Source: an uncultured Gemmiger sp.
GTDB taxonomy: Bacteria > Bacillota > Clostridia > Oscillospirales > Ruminococcaceae
DNA: 32,056 bases
NCBI GenBank assembly: GCA_949295035.1
Contig: CASFJO010000070.1
Location: forward strand, 1 to 32,056
Direction of reading: 5' to 3'
A model generated the notes under the pieces. It searched no databases and had not been told where the DNA came from. It saw only the letters and a program-made list of their open reading frames with translations. The position numbers were made by a program, and so were the translations under genes. Every line of letters begins with the position of its first letter. The first letter of the stretch is position 1. Of the stretch, positions 15,176-24,187 are shown piece by piece.

Positions 15176-15206
15176 GCGCGCACGGGCGCCGTATTTGACC
15201 GGTAAG

Positions 15207-15311
15207 GGCGGCCGGCGAGCCGCCAACTGCCGGGGTCCGGGCGCCCCGCGGCAAACATCCGATCCCGAACACCGCTCCCCAGCGGAGAGGTCATGTTGGC
15301 GCACAACCGCG
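15207..15311 (+). other. Foldable RNA in the rpsJ-rplC gap
   Basis: The 167-nt gap is unusual for this operon, where other gaps are mostly 10-30 nt. It contains GGCGGC-cggcga-GCCGCC (15207-15224). A compound stem-loop follows: AACAT/ATGTT outside, GATC/GGTC (one wobble) in the middle and CCGCT-CCCC-AGCGG at the tip (15272-15285). No frame looks coding. It may be a regulatory or processing site. Confidence 0.4.
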
Positions 15312-15342
15312 TCAACCAATAACCTTATAGGAGGAAAAGAAA

Positions 15343-15975
15343 ATGCAAAAAGGTATCATCGGCAAGAAACTGGGCATGACTCAGCTGTTCGATGAGAACG
15401 GCAAGGTCGTTCCCGTCACCGTGATCGAGGCCGGCCCCTGCACCGTGGTGCAGAAGAAGACCGTGGAGAGCGACGGCTACCAGGCCGTGCAGCTGGGCTT
15501 CGGCGACATCGCCGCCCGCAAGGTCACCAAGCCCGCCAAGGGTCACTTCGACAAGGCTGACGTGGCCCCCAAGAAGACCCTGCGCGAGTTCCGCCTGGCC
15601 GACATCAGCGCGGTGAACGTGGGCGACATCCTGAAGGCCGACGTCTTCGCCGCCGGCGACCACATCGACGTGGTCGGCGTCAGCAAGGGCAAGGGCTACG
15701 CCGGCACCATCAAGCGCTGGAACGGCCATCGCCTGCGCGAGAGCCACGGCACCGGCCCCGTTTCCCGCCATGCCGGTTCCATGGGCGCCTGCTCCACCCC
15801 CAGCCGCGTGTTCAAGGGCAAGAAGCTGCCCGGCCACCTGGGCGCTGAGCGCGTGACCATCCAGAACCTGACCGTCGTCAAGGTGGACGCGGAAAATAAT
15901 CTGATCGCCGTCAAGGGCGCTGTGCCCGGCCCCAAGGGCGCCGTGGTCTGCATCTGCGACAGCGTGAAGGCGTAA
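15343..15975 (+). CDS. rplC: 50S ribosomal protein L3
   Basis: This 210-residue protein opens [16 protein letters not shown], the standard L3 N-terminus. The segment around residues 142-170 with [20 protein letters not shown] forms the loop that reaches the peptidyl transferase region. L3 is an early assembly protein of the 50S subunit. ATAGGAGGAAAAG precedes the ATG. Confidence 0.98.
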   Translation: MQKGIIGKKLGMTQLFDENGKVVPVTVIEAGPCTVVQKKTVESDGYQAVQLGFGDIAARKVTKPAKGHFDKADVAPKKTLREFRLADISAVNVGDILKADVFAAGDHIDVVGVSKGKGYAGTIKRWNGHRLRESHGTGPVSRHAGSMGACSTPSRVFKGKKLPGHLGAERVTIQNLTVVKVDAENNLIAVKGAVPGPKGAVVCICDSVKA

Positions 15976-15989
15976 AGGAGGAAAGCACA

Positions 15990-16613
15990 ATGGCACAGTT
16001 TGACGTTTTGGATATGAACGGCAAGAAGGTTTCCACCGTAGAGCTTTCCGACGCCGTTTTCGGTATCACCCCGAATGAAAAGGCCGTGCACATCGCGGTC
16101 GTCAACTTCCTGGCCAACCAGCGCCAGGGCACCCAGAGCACCAAGACCCGCAGCGAGGTTTCCGGCGGCGGCCGCAAGCCCTGGCGTCAGAAGGGCACTG
16201 GTCATGCCCGCCAGGGTTCCACCCGCAGCCCGCAGTGGACCCACGGCGGCGTTGCCCTGGGCCCCAAGCCCCGCGACTACAGCTACCGCATCAACAAGAA
16301 GGTCCGCCGTCTGGCCGTGCTGAGCGCCCTGAGCGCCAAGGCCCAGGCCGGCGACATGATCGTGATCGACAAGCTGGCCTGCGAGGAGTACAAGACCAAG
16401 ACCGTGGTCAACATGCTGGCCGCCGTGGGCGCTTCCAAGAAGGCCCTGATCGTGAACGACGCTGTGGACGCCAAGTTCGTCAAGAGCGCCGCCAACGTGC
16501 CCGGCGTCAAGACCACCACCGCTCTGAGCGTGAACACCTACGACGTCGTGAACGCCGACAAGTTCATCATCAGCGTGGACGCTGCCAAAAAACTTGAGGA
16601 GGTTCTGGGCTAA
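15990..16613 (+). CDS. rplD: 50S ribosomal protein L4
   Basis: This 207-residue protein has the extended loop RKPWRQKGTGHARQGSTRSP that lines the exit tunnel. L4 is the autoregulator of the S10 operon in E. coli, which makes it a candidate ligand for the leader at 14545-14863; this is inference. AGGAGG lies 7-8 nt upstream. Its TAA shares one base with the rplW start. Confidence 0.98.
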   Translation: MAQFDVLDMNGKKVSTVELSDAVFGITPNEKAVHIAVVNFLANQRQGTQSTKTRSEVSGGGRKPWRQKGTGHARQGSTRSPQWTHGGVALGPKPRDYSYRINKKVRRLAVLSALSAKAQAGDMIVIDKLACEEYKTKTVVNMLAAVGASKKALIVNDAVDAKFVKSAANVPGVKTTTALSVNTYDVVNADKFIISVDAAKKLEEVLG

Positions 16614-16906
16614 TGAAAGCTGCACAAGACATCATCCTGGCCCCTGTCATTACCGAGAACTCGATGCAGGGTATTGCCAGCAAGAAGTACACCTTCAAGG
16701 TCGCGACCAACGCCAACAAGATCGAGATCGCCAAGGCCGTCGAGAGCCTGTTCGGCGTGAAGGTGGCCAAGGTCAACACCATCAACGTGCGCGGCCGTTT
16801 CCGCCGCCAGGGCCTGCACGGCGGTTACACCGCCGCGGCCAAGAAGGCCATCGTGACCCTGAAACAGGATTCCAAGGGCATCGATTTCTTCGAGTCCATG
16901 GTATAA
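16613..16906 (+). CDS. rplW: 50S ribosomal protein L23
   Basis: This 97-residue protein (KAAQDIILAPVITENSM, NKIEIAKAVESLFGVKVAKV, RFRRQGLHGGYTAAAKKAIV) is the normal length. L23 sits at the tunnel exit and docks signal recognition particle and trigger factor. TAATG overlap with rplD implies coupled translation. The 73-nt gap that follows has two small hairpins, GCCC/GGGC and GGGG/CCCC, in a non-coding spacer. Confidence 0.97.
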   Translation: MKAAQDIILAPVITENSMQGIASKKYTFKVATNANKIEIAKAVESLFGVKVAKVNTINVRGRFRRQGLHGGYTAAAKKAIVTLKQDSKGIDFFESMV

Positions 16907-16979
16907 AGAGCCCCCGAGGGCTTGCTTATGGGGATATGACCCCGATAATAATTCATAAGATCAAAAGGAGAAAATAGCC

Positions 16980-17810
16980 ATGGCTATCAAAAAGTATAAG
17001 CCGACTACCCCGGGCCGCCGCGGCATGACTGTCACCGATTACAGCCAGCTGAGCAAGGTCGCGCCCGAGCGCAGCCTGCTGGAGCCGATGAAGAAGGCTG
17101 CCGGCCGCAACAACACCGGCCGGATCACCGTTCGCCATCACGGCGGCGGCAACCGCACCAAGTACCGCGTGATCGACTTCAAGCGCAACAAGTTTGACGT
17201 GCCCGCCACGGTCAAGACCCTGGAGTACGATCCCAACCGCAGCGCCCACATCGCCCTGATCGAGTACGAAGACGGCGTCAAGAGCTACATCCTGGCTCCG
17301 GACGGCCTGAAGGTGGGCGACACCGTGATGGCCGGCCCCAACGCCGACATCAAGCCGGGCAACGCGCTGCCCTTCGCCAACATCCCCGTTGGTACCACCA
17401 TCCACAACATCGAGCTGTATCCCGGCAAGGGCGGCCAGCTGGTGCGCAGCGCCGGCAACATGGCCCAGCTGATGGCCAAGGAGAACGGCTACGCCCTGGT
17501 GCGTCTGCCCAGCGGCGAGATGCGCAACGTGCCTCTCAACTGCATCGCCACCATCGGCCAGGTCGGCAACCTGGATCACGAGAACGTGAACATCGGCAAG
17601 GCCGGCCGCAAGCGCCACATGGGCTGGCGTCCCACCGTCCGCGGTTCCGTCATGAACCCCTGCGACCACCCCCACGGCGGCGGCGAGGGCAAGAGCCCGG
17701 TCGGCCGTCCCGGCCCTGTCACCCCCTGGGGCAAGCCGGCCATGGGTTACAAGACCCGCAAACATCACAACCGCTCTGACAAGTTCATTGTCAAGCGCGC
17801 GAACGGTTAA
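16980..17810 (+). CDS. rplB: 50S ribosomal protein L2
   Basis: This is a 276-residue L2 of standard length. It contains [20 protein letters not shown] at the N-terminal RNA-binding part and the C-terminal [20 protein letters not shown] with the conserved histidine that lies near the peptidyl transferase centre. L2 is needed for subunit joining. AAAAGGAG stands 8-9 nt before the ATG. Confidence 0.98.
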   Translation: MAIKKYKPTTPGRRGMTVTDYSQLSKVAPERSLLEPMKKAAGRNNTGRITVRHHGGGNRTKYRVIDFKRNKFDVPATVKTLEYDPNRSAHIALIEYEDGVKSYILAPDGLKVGDTVMAGPNADIKPGNALPFANIPVGTTIHNIELYPGKGGQLVRSAGNMAQLMAKENGYALVRLPSGEMRNVPLNCIATIGQVGNLDHENVNIGKAGRKRHMGWRPTVRGSVMNPCDHPHGGGEGKSPVGRPGPVTPWGKPAMGYKTRKHHNRSDKFIVKRANG

Positions 17811-17825
17811 GAGAGGAGAAGGAAC

Positions 17826-18098
17826 ATGGGTAGAAGTGTTAAGAAGGGACCTTATGTCCTGCCTGTTCTGCTGAAGCGTGTCCGTGAGATGAACGAGTCC
17901 GGCGAGAAGCGCGTGCTCAAGACCTGGAGCCGCTCCTCCACCATCTTCCCCGACTTCGTGGGCCACACCTTCGCCGTGCACGATGGCCGCAAGCATGTGC
18001 CTGTGTACGTGACCGAGGATATGGTCGGCCACAAGCTGGGCGAGTTCGCCCCCACCCGGACCTTCAAGGGCCACGCGGGCGCGAAGACCACGAAATAA
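17826..18098 (+). CDS. rpsS: 30S ribosomal protein S19
   Basis: This 90-residue protein opens [10 protein letters not shown] and has [20 protein letters not shown] and [10 protein letters not shown]. It belongs to the 30S head and contacts S13 and the A-site finger. It is close to the usual 92-93 residues. It lies 15 nt after rplB with a GAGAGGAGAAGG ribosome site. Confidence 0.97.
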   Translation: MGRSVKKGPYVLPVLLKRVREMNESGEKRVLKTWSRSSTIFPDFVGHTFAVHDGRKHVPVYVTEDMVGHKLGEFAPTRTFKGHAGAKTTK

Positions 18099-18117
18099 GA
18101 GAAGGAGGAACACAACC

Positions 18118-18453
18118 ATGGAAGCTAGGGCACATCTTCGATACGCCCGCATCAGCCCCCGGAAGGTTTCGATCGTGCTGGATCTGATCCGCAATCAGCC
18201 TCTGGACAAGGCGCTGGCGATCCTGCAGTACACCCCGAAGGCCGCTTGTGAGCCCCTTCTGAAGCTGGTGAAGTCTGCTGCCGCGAACGCGGAAACCAAC
18301 CACAACATGGACAAGAACAACCTGTACGTGGCCGAGTGCTTTGTCACCCCCGGCCCCACCCTGAAGCGCATCATGCCCCGCGCCCAGGGCCGTGCCTACC
18401 GCATCCTGAAGCGGACCAGCCACGTGACCGTCGTTCTGAAAGAGAAAGAGTAA
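18118..18453 (+). CDS. rplV: 50S ribosomal protein L22
   Basis: This 111-residue protein opens [20 protein letters not shown], the family signature, and has the beta-hairpin segment [17 protein letters not shown] that reaches into the exit tunnel and affects macrolide response. AAGGAGGAACAC precedes the ATG. Confidence 0.97.
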   Translation: MEARAHLRYARISPRKVSIVLDLIRNQPLDKALAILQYTPKAACEPLLKLVKSAAANAETNHNMDKNNLYVAECFVTPGPTLKRIMPRAQGRAYRILKRTSHVTVVLKEKE

Positions 18454-18467
18454 GGAGGAGGTAAACA

Positions 18468-19154
18468 ATGGGCCAGAAAGTCAATCCCCACGGTCTGCGC
18501 GTGGGCGTCATTAAAGATTGGGACAGCCGCTGGTTTACTTCCAAGAAGGAGTTCGGCGACACCCTGGTCGAGGATTACAAGATCCGCAAGACCCTGAAGA
18601 AGCAGCTCTTCGACGCGGGCCTGCCCAAGATCGAGATCGAGCGCACCGTCGACAACCAGACCGGCGCTCCCAAGGTCCGCATCAACCTGTACTGCGCCAA
18701 GCCCGGCATGGTGATCGGCAAGGGCGGCGCCGAGATCGAGAAGCTCCGCGTTCAGCTGGAGAAGATGATCGGCAAGAGCGTCAACCTGAACATCGTGGAA
18801 GTCAAGAACATGGACACCAACGCGCAGCTGGTGGCCGAGAACATCGCCGCTCAGCTGGAGCGCCGCATCGGCTTCCGCCGTGCCATGAAGCAGTGCATGG
18901 GCCGCGCCATGCAGCGGGGCGCCAAGGGCATCAAGACCCAGGTCTCCGGCCGTCTGGGCGGCGCGGACATCGCCCGCACCGAGCACTACCATGAGGGCAC
19001 CATCCCCCTGCAGACCCTGCGCGCCGACATCGACTACGGCTTTGCCGAGGCCGATACCACCTACGGCAAGATCGGCGTCAAGGTGTGGATCTACAAGGGC
19101 GAGGTGCTGAAGGGCGCGAAGCCCGCATCCCGCAAGGAAGGAGGCAACAAGTAA
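18468..19154 (+). CDS. rpsC: 30S ribosomal protein S3
   Basis: This 228-residue protein opens [20 protein letters not shown] and carries the KH motif [16 protein letters not shown]. The C-terminal domain [20 protein letters not shown] and the end [19 protein letters not shown] are typical. S3 forms part of the mRNA entry channel. The TAA shares one base with the rplP ATG. Confidence 0.98.
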   Translation: MGQKVNPHGLRVGVIKDWDSRWFTSKKEFGDTLVEDYKIRKTLKKQLFDAGLPKIEIERTVDNQTGAPKVRINLYCAKPGMVIGKGGAEIEKLRVQLEKMIGKSVNLNIVEVKNMDTNAQLVAENIAAQLERRIGFRRAMKQCMGRAMQRGAKGIKTQVSGRLGGADIARTEHYHEGTIPLQTLRADIDYGFAEADTTYGKIGVKVWIYKGEVLKGAKPASRKEGGNK

Positions 19155-19576
19155 TGTTACTGCCTAAGCGAGTTAAATACCGCCGCGTCCATCGCGGCCG
19201 CATGACCGGCAAGGCCATGCGCGGCAACACCGTCAACCAGGGCCAGTACGGCCTTGTTGCCCTCGAGCCCGGCTGGATCGACAGCCGTCAGATCGAGGCC
19301 GCCCGTATCGCCATGACCCGTTACATCAAGCGTGGCGGTAAGGTTTGGATCAAGATCTTCCCCGACAAGCCCGTTACCGAGAAGCCGGCCGAGACCCGCA
19401 TGGGTTCCGGTAAAGGTTCCCCCGAGTACTGGGTGGCCGTGGTCAAGCCCGGCCGCGTGCTGTTCGAGCTGGCCGACGTGGATGAGGCCACTGCCCGCGA
19501 AGCGCTGCGTCTGGCTATGCACAAGCTGCCGGTCAAGTGCAAATTCGCAATGCGTGAAGAGGAGGTTGAAGCCTGA
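19154..19576 (+). CDS. rplP: 50S ribosomal protein L16
   Basis: This 140-residue protein opens [21 protein letters not shown] chose the ATG at 19154, which overlaps the rpsC stop (TAATG) after GGAGGCAACA; a longer frame from 19085 runs inside rpsC. L16 contacts tRNA in the A site and is a late assembly protein. Conserved [20 protein letters not shown] is present. The stop overlaps rpmC by one base. Confidence 0.98.
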   Translation: MLLPKRVKYRRVHRGRMTGKAMRGNTVNQGQYGLVALEPGWIDSRQIEAARIAMTRYIKRGGKVWIKIFPDKPVTEKPAETRMGSGKGSPEYWVAVVKPGRVLFELADVDEATAREALRLAMHKLPVKCKFAMREEEVEA

Positions 19577-19761
19577 TGAAAGCCGCAGAACTGCGTGATA
19601 TGTCCAGTGCCGAGCTGAACAAGAAGCTGGCTGAGCTGAAAGAAGAGCTGTTCAACCTGCGCTTCCAGCACACCATCAATCAGCTGGACAACCCCGGCCG
19701 CATGGAGATCGTCCGCAAGGACATCGCCCGCGTGCTGACCGTCCTGGCGGAGAAAGCGTGA
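19576..19761 (+). CDS. rpmC: 50S ribosomal protein L29
   Basis: This 61-residue, two-helix protein contains the typical [20 protein letters not shown] and ends after the [11 protein letters not shown] helix. L29 lies near the tunnel exit beside L23. TGATG overlap with rplP and GAGGAGG just inside the rplP end show coupled translation. Confidence 0.96.
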   Translation: MKAAELRDMSSAELNKKLAELKEELFNLRFQHTINQLDNPGRMEIVRKDIARVLTVLAEKA

Positions 19762-19774
19762 GGAGGAGTAAACG

Positions 19775-20029
19775 ATGGAACGCAATTTGAGAAAGACCCG
19801 TGTGGGCACCGTTGTCTCCGATAAGATGGACAAAACCATCGTCGTGGCCGTCAAGGACAGCGTTCAGCATCCCCTGTACAAGAAGATCCTGAAGCGCACC
19901 GTCAAGTTCAAGGCGCATGACGAGAAGAACGAGTGCCGCGTGGGCGACCGCGTGCGCATCATGGAGACCCGCCCCCTGTCCAAGGACAAGCGGTGGCGCC
20001 TGGTCGAGATCGTAGAGAAGGCGAAATAA
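19775..20029 (+). CDS. rpsQ: 30S ribosomal protein S17
   Basis: This 84-residue OB-fold protein has [20 protein letters not shown] and the C-terminal [20 protein letters not shown]. It is a primary 16S rRNA-binding protein of the 30S body. GAGGAGTAAACG precedes the ATG. Confidence 0.97.
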   Translation: MERNLRKTRVGTVVSDKMDKTIVVAVKDSVQHPLYKKILKRTVKFKAHDEKNECRVGDRVRIMETRPLSKDKRWRLVEIVEKAK

Positions 20030-20059
20030 GCCTGATACTTTGAAAAGGAGGATCTGGCA

Positions 20060-20428
20060 ATGGTTCAGATGCAAACGTATCTCAAAGTGGCCGACAACAC
20101 CGGTGCCAAGGAGTTAATGTGCATCCGTGTGCTGGGCGGCTCCCGCAAGAGATATGCCAACATCGGCGACGTCGTGGTGGCTTCCGTCAAGAAGGCGGCC
20201 CCGGGCGGCACCGTGAAAAAGGGCGACGTGGTCAAGGCTGTGATTGTTCGCAGCAAGCATGGCCTGCGCCGCGAGGACGGCAGCTACATCCGTTTCGACG
20301 AGAACGCCGCCGTTATCATCCGTGACGACAAGAATCCGAGAGGCACCCGTATCTTTGGGCCGGTGGCGCGCGAGCTGCGCGAGAACGGCTACCTGAAGAT
20401 CCTGAGCCTGGCTCCCGAATCGCTGTAA
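20060..20428 (+). CDS. rplN: 50S ribosomal protein L14
   Basis: This 122-residue protein opens [20 protein letters not shown] and has [20 protein letters not shown]; length and motifs are standard. L14 contacts the 30S subunit and binds the silencing factor RsfS. AAAAGGAGGATCTGGCA precedes the ATG. A 30-nt gap separates it from rpsQ. Confidence 0.98.
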   Translation: MVQMQTYLKVADNTGAKELMCIRVLGGSRKRYANIGDVVVASVKKAAPGGTVKKGDVVKAVIVRSKHGLRREDGSYIRFDENAAVIIRDDKNPRGTRIFGPVARELRENGYLKILSLAPESL

Positions 20429-20441
20429 GGAGGTTTTAAGA

Positions 20442-20756
20442 ATGAACAATCTTCATGTTAAAACCGGCGATACTGTTATGATCATCAGCGGCAAGGACAA
20501 GGGCCAGACCGGCAAGGTGCTCGCTGTGAGCCCCAAGGAGGGCAAGGTCATCGTCGAAGGCCGCAACATGGTCACCAAGCACGTCAAGCCTCGCCGCCAG
20601 GGCGAGCAGGGCGGCATCGTGAAGGCCGAGGGCGCCATGTACGCCTGCAAGGTCATGCCCGTGTGCCCCAAGTGCGGCAAGGCCACCCGTGTGGCCCACT
20701 CCGTCAAGGACGGCAAGAATGTGCGCGTGTGCCGCAAGTGCGGCGCCGAGCTGTAA
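20442..20756 (+). CDS. rplX: 50S ribosomal protein L24 with zinc ribbon
   Basis: This is a 104-residue L24 with the KOW segment KTGDTVMIISGKDKGQTGKV. L24 starts assembly of the 50S subunit. The C-terminal part carries four cysteines, C75-x2-C78 and C97-x2-C100, that should bind zinc; many L24 proteins keep this Cys4 ribbon while E. coli L24 lacks it. AAGGAGG precedes the ATG. Confidence 0.97.
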   Translation: MNNLHVKTGDTVMIISGKDKGQTGKVLAVSPKEGKVIVEGRNMVTKHVKPRRQGEQGGIVKAEGAMYACKVMPVCPKCGKATRVAHSVKDGKNVRVCRKCGAEL

Positions 20757-20772
20757 GGGAGGTAAGTGACAC

Positions 20773-21312
20773 ATGGCACGTTTGAAAGATAAGTATGTGA
20801 ATGAAGTCGCTCCCGCCCTGATGAGCAAGTTTGGGTACAAGAGCGTCATGCAGATCCCCAAGCTGGATAAGGTGGTCGTGAACGTGGGCTGCGGCGACGC
20901 CAAGGACAACGTCAAGATGATGGACGCCATCCTGAGCGATCTGGCTCAGATCACCGGCCAGAAGGCCGTGGTCTGCCGCGCCAAGAAGAGCGTTGCGAAC
21001 TTCAAGCTGCGCGAGGGCATGCCCATCGGCGCGAAGGTCACCCTGCGGGGCGAGCGGATGTATGAGTTCGTGGATCGCCTGTTCAGCGTGGCCCTGCCCC
21101 GTGTGCGCGATTTCCGCGGCATCAACGGCAACTCCTTCGACGGCCGCGGCAACTACGCCGTGGGCATCAAGGAGCAGCTGATCTTCCCTGAGATCGATTA
21201 CGAAAAGATCGACGCGGTGCGCGGCATGGACATCTGCTTCGTCACCACCGCCAAAACCGACGAGGAGGCCAAGGAGCTGCTCAAGGCTCTGGGCGCCCCC
21301 TTCGCCAACTAA
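20773..21312 (+). CDS. rplE: 50S ribosomal protein L5
   Basis: This 179-residue protein opens with the [20 protein letters not shown] region and has the conserved [20 protein letters not shown] and [21 protein letters not shown]5 binds 5S rRNA with L18 and forms an intersubunit bridge. GGGAGG lies before the ATG. Confidence 0.98.
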   Translation: MARLKDKYVNEVAPALMSKFGYKSVMQIPKLDKVVVNVGCGDAKDNVKMMDAILSDLAQITGQKAVVCRAKKSVANFKLREGMPIGAKVTLRGERMYEFVDRLFSVALPRVRDFRGINGNSFDGRGNYAVGIKEQLIFPEIDYEKIDAVRGMDICFVTTAKTDEEAKELLKALGAPFAN

Positions 21313-21327
21313 GGGAGGAAACGCACG

Positions 21328-21513
21328 ATGGCTAAGACTTCTATGAAAATCAAGCAGCAGCGCCCCGCGAAGTTCAGCACCCGGGCCTACAACCGCTGCA
21401 AAATCTGCGGCCGTCCCCACGCCTACCTGCGCAAGTACGGCATCTGCCGTATCTGCTTCCGTGAGCTCGCCTACAAGGGCGAGATCCCCGGCGTGAAGAA
21501 AGCCAGCTGGTAA
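21328..21513 (+). CDS. rpsN: 30S ribosomal protein S14 type Z
   Basis: This 61-residue zinc-binding S14 has C24-x2-C27 and C40-x2-C43. It is the C+ form (RpsN type Z), half the size of the zinc-free form. S14 lies in the 30S head. GGGAGG stands about 8 nt upstream. The following 70-nt gap can form TTCGGC/GCCGAA or, exclusively, CAGG/CCTG pairings. Confidence 0.97.
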   Translation: MAKTSMKIKQQRPAKFSTRAYNRCKICGRPHAYLRKYGICRICFRELAYKGEIPGVKKASW

Positions 21514-21583
21514 ATTCGGCTTTACCAAACAGGCCGAAACAGCCTGAAATTACGAAACGAAGAACCTTAAGGAGGTTAGTGGC

Positions 21584-21982
21584 ATGCAAATCACCGATCC
21601 TATCGCGGACCTGCTCACCCGCATCCGCAACGCCAGCACTGCCAAACACCCTTCTGTCGAAGTTCCCGCTTCCAACCTGAAAAAGGCAATTTGCCAGATC
21701 CTGGTTGACGAGGGCTACATCAAGGGTGTGCAGATGATCGAAGACAACAAGCAGGGGACCCTGCGCCTGACCCTGAAGTATCAGGACAACGGCGCCCCCG
21801 TTATCTCCGGCCTGCGCCGCGTGTCCAAGCCCGGCCTGCGCATCTACACCAACTGCGAGGATATGCCCCGGGTCATGAAGGGCCTGGGCACCGCGATCAT
21901 CTCCACTTCCAAAGGCGTCATGACCGACAAGGCTGCCCGCGCGGCCAACGTCGGCGGTGAAGTCCTCGCCTTTGTGTGGTAA
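21584..21982 (+). CDS. rpsH: 30S ribosomal protein S8
   Basis: This 132-residue protein opens [20 protein letters not shown] and ends GGEVLAFVW. It has the S8 signature [21 protein letters not shown]8 is a central-domain 16S rRNA binder and, in E. coli, the repressor of the spc operon. AAGGAGG precedes the ATG. Confidence 0.98.
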   Translation: MQITDPIADLLTRIRNASTAKHPSVEVPASNLKKAICQILVDEGYIKGVQMIEDNKQGTLRLTLKYQDNGAPVISGLRRVSKPGLRIYTNCEDMPRVMKGLGTAIISTSKGVMTDKAARAANVGGEVLAFVW

Positions 21983-21999
21983 GAAAGGGGTATAAGACA

Positions 22000-22542
22000 A
22001 TGTCGAGAATTGGAAGAAAACCCATCGTCATCCCCGCCGGCGTGGAGGTTGTCGTGGACGGCAACGCCATCACGGTGAAGGGCCCCAAGGGTACCCTGCA
22101 TTCCAACTTCCACCCCCTCATGACCGTCAAGGTCGAGGGCAATGAAGTTCTGGTTACCCGCCCCAATGACGAGAAGCAGGCCCGCAGCCTGCACGGCCTG
22201 ACCCGCACCAACATCAGCAACATGGTGGAGGGCGTCATGCACGGCTTCGAAAAGAAGCTGGAGGTGCAGGGCGTCGGCTACCGTGTGGCCAAGCAGGGCT
22301 CCAACCTGGTTATGAACCTGGGCTTTTCCCATCAGGTGATCGTGAGCGAGACCGAGGACATCAAGATCGAGGCCCCGGACGCCAACACCATCATCATCAA
22401 GGGCATCGACAAGCAGAAGGTCGGCCAGTTCGCCGCGGAAGTCCGCGAGAAGCGTCCGCCTGAGCCGTACAAGGGCAAGGGCATCCGCTATGCGGGCGAG
22501 CACATCATCCGCAAAGAGGGCAAAGCCGGTAAGGGCAAATAA
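22000..22542 (+). CDS. rplF: 50S ribosomal protein L6
   Basis: This 180-residue protein opens MSRIGRKPIVIPAGVEVVVD. The ATG at 22000 matches family N-termini and follows AAAGGGG; a longer frame from a GTG at 21976 would overlap rpsH and add eight unrelated residues. L6 lies at the factor-binding base of the L7/L12 stalk. The conserved PEPYKGKGIRYAGEHIIRKE occurs near the C-terminus. Confidence 0.98.
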   Translation: MSRIGRKPIVIPAGVEVVVDGNAITVKGPKGTLHSNFHPLMTVKVEGNEVLVTRPNDEKQARSLHGLTRTNISNMVEGVMHGFEKKLEVQGVGYRVAKQGSNLVMNLGFSHQVIVSETEDIKIEAPDANTIIIKGIDKQKVGQFAAEVREKRPPEPYKGKGIRYAGEHIIRKEGKAGKGK

Positions 22543-22560
22543 GGGAAGGAGTGAAAGACA

Positions 22561-22920
22561 ATGGTCAATAAACCTGATAAGAACGTTGCGCGTCTGCGCC
22601 GTCACCGCCGTGTGCGCGGTAAGATCAGCGGCACCGCCGAGCGGCCCCGTCTGGATGTATTCCGCTCCTCCAAGCACATCTACGCCCAGATCATCGACGA
22701 TGTGGCCGGCGTGACCCTGTGCAGCGCGTCCACCATGGACAAGGACTTCGAGGGCTTCGGCGGCAACATCGAGGCGGCCGGCAAGGTCGGCCGCAAGATC
22801 GCCGAGCGCGCTCTGGAAAAAGGCATCAAGGTCGTCGTGTTCGACCGCGGCGGCTTCGTGTACCACGGCCGCGTGAAAGCTCTGGCTGAGGGCGCCCGCG
22901 AAGGCGGCCTGCAGCTGTAA
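22561..22920 (+). CDS. rplR: 50S ribosomal protein L18
   Basis: This is a 119-residue 5S rRNA-binding protein with [36 protein letters not shown] and the end [24 protein letters not shown] precedes the ATG by 8-9 nt. Standard length. Confidence 0.97.
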   Translation: MVNKPDKNVARLRRHRRVRGKISGTAERPRLDVFRSSKHIYAQIIDDVAGVTLCSASTMDKDFEGFGGNIEAAGKVGRKIAERALEKGIKVVVFDRGGFVYHGRVKALAEGAREGGLQL

Positions 22921-22934
22921 GGAGGAGGATACAG

Positions 22935-23438
22935 ATGGAAAGAAGAAATCGTGAAGTCGATGACGGCATGGTGGAAAAAGTTGTCGCCATCAACCGCGTA
23001 TCCAAGACCGTCAAAGGTGGCCGCGTAATGAAGTTCAGCGCCCTGGTCGTTGTGGGCGACGGCAAAGGCACCATCGGTTTTGGCATGGGCAAGGCCGGCG
23101 AGGTTCCCGAAGCGATCCGCAAGGGCCTTGAGGCTGCCAAGAAGAACATGCGCAAGATCGCCATGAAGGGCACCACCATCCCCCACGAGATCGTGGGCGA
23201 GTTCGGCGCCGGCCGTGTGCTGATGCGTCCGGCTCCCGAAGGCACCGGCGTTATCGCCGGCGGCCCGGTGCGTGCGGTTCTGGAAGCTGCCGGCATCAAG
23301 GACATCCGTACCAAGAGCCTGCGCTCCAACAACCCCTGCAACGTGGTCACCGCCACCTTCAACGGTCTGTGCAGCCTGGTGAGCGCTGAGGAAGTGGCTG
23401 CCAAGCGCGGCAAGACCGTGAAAGAACTGTTTGAGTAA
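22935..23438 (+). CDS. rpsE: 30S ribosomal protein S5
   Basis: This 167-residue protein opens with the double-stranded-RNA-binding part ([40 protein letters not shown]). The C-terminal domain has [21 protein letters not shown]5 lines the mRNA entry site and affects decoding accuracy. AAGGAGGAGG lies upstream of the ATG. Confidence 0.98.
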   Translation: MERRNREVDDGMVEKVVAINRVSKTVKGGRVMKFSALVVVGDGKGTIGFGMGKAGEVPEAIRKGLEAAKKNMRKIAMKGTTIPHEIVGEFGAGRVLMRPAPEGTGVIAGGPVRAVLEAAGIKDIRTKSLRSNNPCNVVTATFNGLCSLVSAEEVAAKRGKTVKELFE

Positions 23439-23452
23439 GGAGGCAGCTGACA

Positions 23453-23725
23453 ATGGCAGAAACCAAGAAGCCCGCGGAGAAGAAACCCGCGGCCAAAAAG
23501 CCCGCTGTTAAGAAGCCCGCTGTTAAGAAGGCTGCTGTTAAGAAGGCTGCCAGCCTGACCATCAAGCTGACCCGCAGCCTGTCCGGCCGCAGCGAAAAGC
23601 AGATCGCCACCGCCCACAGCCTGGGCCTGAAGAAGATTGGCGATGTGACCGTGCAGCCCGACAATGCCCAGACCAACGGCAAGATCGCCAAGATCAGCCA
23701 TCTGGTGCTGGTCACCAACGCGTAA
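23453..23725 (+). CDS. rpmD: 50S ribosomal protein L30 with basic tail
   Basis: The L30 core (about residues 34-90, with [27 protein letters not shown] and ISHLVLV) is normal and would by itself be the usual 57-60 residues. In front of it lie about 33 residues made of Lys, Pro, Ala and Val in [14 protein letters not shown] units. The tail resembles histone-H1-like disordered basic tails. The start is secure: AAGGAGG stands 9 nt before the ATG at 23453, and the tail is read in one frame into L30. It probably adds RNA contacts on the ribosome surface; that is inference. Confidence 0.96.
   Translation: MAETKKPAEKKPAAKKPAVKKPAVKKAAVKKAASLTIKLTRSLSGRSEKQIATAHSLGLKKIGDVTVQPDNAQTNGKIAKISHLVLVTNA
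23495..23554 (+). repeat. 15-nt tandem repeat in rpmD
   Basis: Four consecutive 15-nt units (starting at 23495, 23510, 23525 and 23540) with the pattern AARAAGSCYGCTGTT encode Lys-Lys-(Pro/Ala)-Ala-(Val/Ser). Units two and three differ by very few bases, which suggests recent slippage expansion; copy number may vary between strains. Confidence 0.85.
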
Positions 23726-23745
23726 AGGCAAGGAGGTGCAAGCAC

Positions 23746-24186
23746 ATGAAGCTTCATGAATTACAGCCCGCGCAGGGCGCGAACACCGCGGCCAAGCGTA
23801 AAGGCCGCGGCCACGGCAGCGGCAACGGCAAGACCGCCGGCTACGGCCACAAGGGCCAGAAAGCCCGCTCCGGCGTCAAGAAAGCCGGGTTCGAAGGCGG
23901 CCAGATGCCCCTGCAGCGTCGTCTGCCCAAGCGCGGTTTCAACAACATTTTCGCCACCGAGTATGCTACCGTTAAGATCAGCGATCTGGACAAGAAGTTC
24001 GCGGAGGGCAGCGTGGTGGATACCCAGGCCCTGCTGGACTGCGGCCTGATCAAAAAGAGCCTGGACGGCGTCAAGGTTCTGGGCAACGGCGAGTTGACCA
24101 AGGCTCTGACCGTGAAACTCGCCGCCTATACTGCCTCTGCCAAAGAGAAGATCGAAAAGGCGGGCGGAAAGGCCGAGGTGATCTGA
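23746..24186 (+). CDS. rplO: 50S ribosomal protein L15
   Basis: This 146-residue protein has the Gly/Arg/Lys-rich N-terminal arm [20 protein letters not shown] and the globular part with [21 protein letters not shown]15 is a late 50S assembly protein. AAGGAGG precedes the ATG by 9-10 nt. secY starts 1 nt after the stop codon. Confidence 0.98.
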   Translation: MKLHELQPAQGANTAAKRKGRGHGSGNGKTAGYGHKGQKARSGVKKAGFEGGQMPLQRRLPKRGFNNIFATEYATVKISDLDKKFAEGSVVDTQALLDCGLIKKSLDGVKVLGNGELTKALTVKLAAYTASAKEKIEKAGGKAEVI

Positions 24187-24187
24187 G

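Noticed and set aside
15255-15300. 5S-rRNA-like string GATCCCGAACAC in the rpsJ-rplC gap
   Set aside because: Only a dozen bases match the 5S motif; the flanking sequence does not form a 5S fold.
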